Source: JAKEHA01 sp035687255
Lineage (GTDB): Bacteria > Krumholzibacteriota > Krumholzibacteriia > WVZY01 > JAKEHA01
DNA: 8,690 nt
NCBI GenBank assembly: GCA_035687255.1
Contig: DASRYI010000179.1
Span: 1 to 8,690, forward strand
Direction of reading: 5' to 3'
This document shows, in pieces, positions 6,859 through 8,690 of this stretch. Numbering within the stretch: position 1 is the first letter of the stretch; the number at the start of each line of letters is the position of its first letter. The position numbers and the translations under genes were made by a program. Under the pieces are notes generated by a model. That model ran no database searches and had not been told where the DNA came from. It saw only the letters and a list, made by a program, of their open reading frames with translations.

Positions 6859-7839
6859 GTGATTGCGCTCGTAGCAATGTTGCTGGCGACGGCTCTTTCG
6901 TCGTCGTCGACGACGTTCGATGGCTTCACAATTCCCATCGCCTCAGAGTGGGGCAAGCCCACGGTCGATGGCGAGACCACAACCATCGATGGCAAGGTGG
7001 TGCAGACCGTCGAGGGCCATTCGTCGGTGATGGTGATGCACAGTGTGCGCATCACCGATCTTTCCGGCTTCGAGCCCATCCCTGAAGAGGGCCAGGTGTT
7101 CGACGCCCACGAGCAGGAGATGCGCAGCCTTCCAGGCATGCGCGCGCAGAATCTGCGTCGCAGTGGTGCGCACCTGGGATCGCACGACGCGCTGGTACTG
7201 TGCGGGAGCGCGCGCGTGCTCGACGAGGCGGAACATCCTCAGGACGGATACGTGTTCTCACTGGTCTTTGTGGCCAACAACAAGGTGTACGAGTTCAGCC
7301 AGGTATCGATGCTGGAGAGCGCACTCGATGACGCCGTCGAGGCGCTCCCCGGATTCAAGATCCACGATGGCGATCACGACGTGCCGCTCTCGGGCGGTCC
7401 CGTCGACCTTGCGGGCGAGTACGTGATTTCCGACGTGCCCTTTGGTGTCACACTGGTGACGGTCCCGCGCGTGGAAGGCATCACCGAGCACGCGGGTTAT
7501 GCCATCGCCTACGGTGCGTCGGACCTCGATCCTCCCGCGGGCCCGCAGTACAGCTATCAGTTGCGCCGCATGAATGCGGACGACAAGCGCACTGACAACC
7601 AGTTGTTCTGGGATCTTGCGCGGACCATGCTGGATACCGAAACCGTGTTCAATCATCCCGAGCGGTTTGTTGTCAAAGACCATGCGGGGACGGTGAACGC
7701 GGAATATACGATGGGAAAGCCGATGGTCGCGCGCTTTCTCTATCGCCGCGTGGGTCAGTGGATCGCCGTGCTCGCGGCCCGGACCACCCAGGACCACCGG
7801 ACCGCGCTCGACCGTTTCGGGCTGCGGGTGCTGAACTAG
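6859..7839 (+). CDS. Secreted protein of unknown function with two apparent PsbP-like halves
   Basis: I do not recognise a named family with confidence. The 326-residue product starts at GTG 6859; its GAGG ribosome site (6851-6854) overlaps the TGA of the gene before, so translation is probably coupled. Residues 1-16 are a short hydrophobic export signal without a basic n-region; M7 (6877) is an alternative start. The mature part is soluble and mixed alpha/beta. Two halves look alike: residues 132-168 (VFSLVFVANNKVYEF, then LDDAVEALPGFKI) and 290-326 (VARFLYRRVGQWIAV, then ALDRFGLRVL) share a beta-hairpin-plus-helix ending like the close of PsbP/DUF1795-type domains. No catalytic motif is evident. 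Neighbours are membrane and surface proteins, so a periplasmic role is likely. Confidence 0.87.
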   Translation: MIALVAMLLATALSSSSTTFDGFTIPIASEWGKPTVDGETTTIDGKVVQTVEGHSSVMVMHSVRITDLSGFEPIPEEGQVFDAHEQEMRSLPGMRAQNLRRSGAHLGSHDALVLCGSARVLDEAEHPQDGYVFSLVFVANNKVYEFSQVSMLESALDDAVEALPGFKIHDGDHDVPLSGGPVDLAGEYVISDVPFGVTLVTVPRVEGITEHAGYAIAYGASDLDPPAGPQYSYQLRRMNADDKRTDNQLFWDLARTMLDTETVFNHPERFVVKDHAGTVNAEYTMGKPMVARFLYRRVGQWIAVLAARTTQDHRTALDRFGLRVLN

Positions 7840-7885
7840 CATACCTTCCGTGCGTCATTCCCCGTGTGTGTGATAGAGTGAGGCC

Positions 7886-8386
7886 ATGACCGCTGAACAG
7901 AAATTCGTGCACGGACAGGGGTTTTACGACAGCAATGCCGACGCATGCGGCGTTCGCTATCCGGCCCTGATGTTCCAGCCGCGCGCCATACTGGTGCTGG
8001 TGCTGGTCGCCCGATTGTTTGCGACCGGATGGGTGTTCGTGGGACTCGCCGCCCTGCTGGCGTGGTGCGCGCTGGTTCCGCAGCTCAACCCGTTCGACGC
8101 CATCTACTATCATCTCGTCACGAAGCGCAGCCAGGAGCCGCGCGTTCCGCCCGCTCCCGCACCGCGCCGGTTTACGCAGTCCCTGGGATCCGCCATGTTG
8201 CTGGCGGTCGGCATCCTGATGATCAAAGGGCGGGACCTGGCTGCGTGGCGGTTGTTTGGACTTACGGTCCTGATGATGAGCGTGCTGGTGTTCGGGCGTT
8301 TCTGCATGGGATCGTTCCTCTATTTCATCTTCACCGGACAGCTTCAGCGCGCCAACCGGATGCTGCCATGGAGCAAGAGCGCTTAG
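7886..8386 (+). CDS. DUF4395-like integral membrane protein
   Basis: The 166-residue product has about four membrane segments (33-46, 47-63, 98-113, 121-146). The pattern of NPFDAIY (68-74), PRRFTQSLG (93-101) and GRFCMGSFLY (137-146) matches the DUF4395 family as I know it: a hydrophobic hairpin, a loop, an RF-x-Q-x-x-G segment and a final FC-x-G motif. The family usually has a second cysteine (FCLGC); here that position is Ser143, so a Cys pair is missing and any thiol chemistry proposed for the family would be lost or changed. Function of the family is not established. The ATG at 7886 has only a weak, close GAGG (7880-7883). The gene sits 46 bases after its neighbour and overlaps the next by 19 bases if that one starts at 8368. 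Confidence 0.82.
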   Translation: MTAEQKFVHGQGFYDSNADACGVRYPALMFQPRAILVLVLVARLFATGWVFVGLAALLAWCALVPQLNPFDAIYYHLVTKRSQEPRVPPAPAPRRFTQSLGSAMLLAVGILMIKGRDLAAWRLFGLTVLMMSVLVFGRFCMGSFLYFIFTGQLQRANRMLPWSKSA

Positions 8387-8690
8387 CCGTGTGCGCGCCG
8401 CGACGGTGCGCACGCATATTCCTGGCCACGACGTTGATCGCGCTGGCGGCCGCGCTCCCCGCGCGCGCCGCCGAAGTGGGCTGGGGTCTCGCCGCCGGCT
8501 ATCCCCAGGTGTTCGCGGTGGTGGCGGAAACGCCGCAGCACGGTCCGCTGCGCATGCAGTTCAGCGTGAGTCCGATGATCTTCATGAACTCCATGACCGC
8601 AAGGGCGATTCTTTCCCCGCTGACCACGCGGCTGCGCCCCTACGCCTTTCTCGGCGCCGGCATTCTCAATACCAACGAAGGTGACGGGGG
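8368..8690 (+). CDS. Exported protein, probable outer-membrane beta-barrel (truncated by window end)
   Basis: The frame is open for 107 codons plus two bases and runs off the right edge. ATG at 8368 overlaps the preceding gene by 19 bases, with a weak GGA at 8358-8360. An in-frame GTG at 8389, 2 nt after the preceding stop, is an equally plausible start and gives a more standard signal peptide. The signal region is APRRCARIFLATTLIALAAA followed by LPARA and cleavage before AEVGWG. The mature start alternates hydrophobic and polar residues with many Gly and aromatic positions (VGWGLAAGYP, LRMQFSVSPMIFMN, RPYAFLGAGILN), typical of an eight-stranded-type outer-membrane barrel. Length and family cannot be judged from the fragment. 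Confidence 0.78.
   Translation, partial: MEQERLAVCAPRRCARIFLATTLIALAAALPARAAEVGWGLAAGYPQVFAVVAETPQHGPLRMQFSVSPMIFMNSMTARAILSPLTTRLRPYAFLGAGILNTNEGDG

Noticed and set aside
8391..8684. Frame starting at 8391 with an Arg/Gly-rich translation
   Set aside because: A neighbouring frame from 8368 or 8389 gives a clear signal peptide and barrel-like sequence to the window edge.

Overview
The window looks like a GC-rich chromosomal segment from a free-living, diderm bacterium. Support for an outer membrane comes from a lipobox lipoprotein, several Sec-exported proteins and a probable outer-membrane beta-barrel at the right edge. The secreted multidomain style on the left (SBBP-type propeller, Asp/Cys 'DGIDND' repeats, jelly-roll domains) is what I associate with Myxococcota and uncultured FCB-group lineages such as Eisenbacteria. 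That placement is inference; there is no rRNA or other marker gene here. Translation starts are mostly well marked by GGAGG Shine-Dalgarno sites.

Left part (1-3876, minus strand): one very long reading frame, open for 1292 codons with no stop and running off the left edge. It encodes an exported giant protein: signal peptide, seven tandem ~60-residue SBBP repeats (very likely one closed seven-bladed beta-propeller), a six-glycine hinge, two 37-residue Cys/Asp-rich calcium-binding-like repeats, two related jelly-roll domains, a further beta-rich module and the beginning of an alpha/beta domain. I checked every codon of this frame by hand. All shorter frames on either strand inside 1-3876 are shadows of it.

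Middle (3877-4159): a divergent intergenic region with an AT-rich island, a run of nine C and a perfect 10-bp GC-rich inverted repeat, then a GGAGG site and a GTG start.

Right part (4160-8690, plus strand): six genes in a row. A membrane-anchored SpoIIE/RsbU-type PPM phosphatase comes first. It is followed, after 82 bases, by a lipoprotein of the proline iminopeptidase (S33) family, a four-helix membrane protein, a secreted protein with two apparent repeats, a DUF4395-like membrane protein and the start of a probable outer-membrane barrel. Gaps of 37, 6 and 46 bases and one 19-base overlap suggest that the last five are largely co-transcribed. A common job for them cannot be read from the sequence; all are envelope proteins. 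No RNA genes, insertion sequences, CRISPR arrays or attachment sites were seen.
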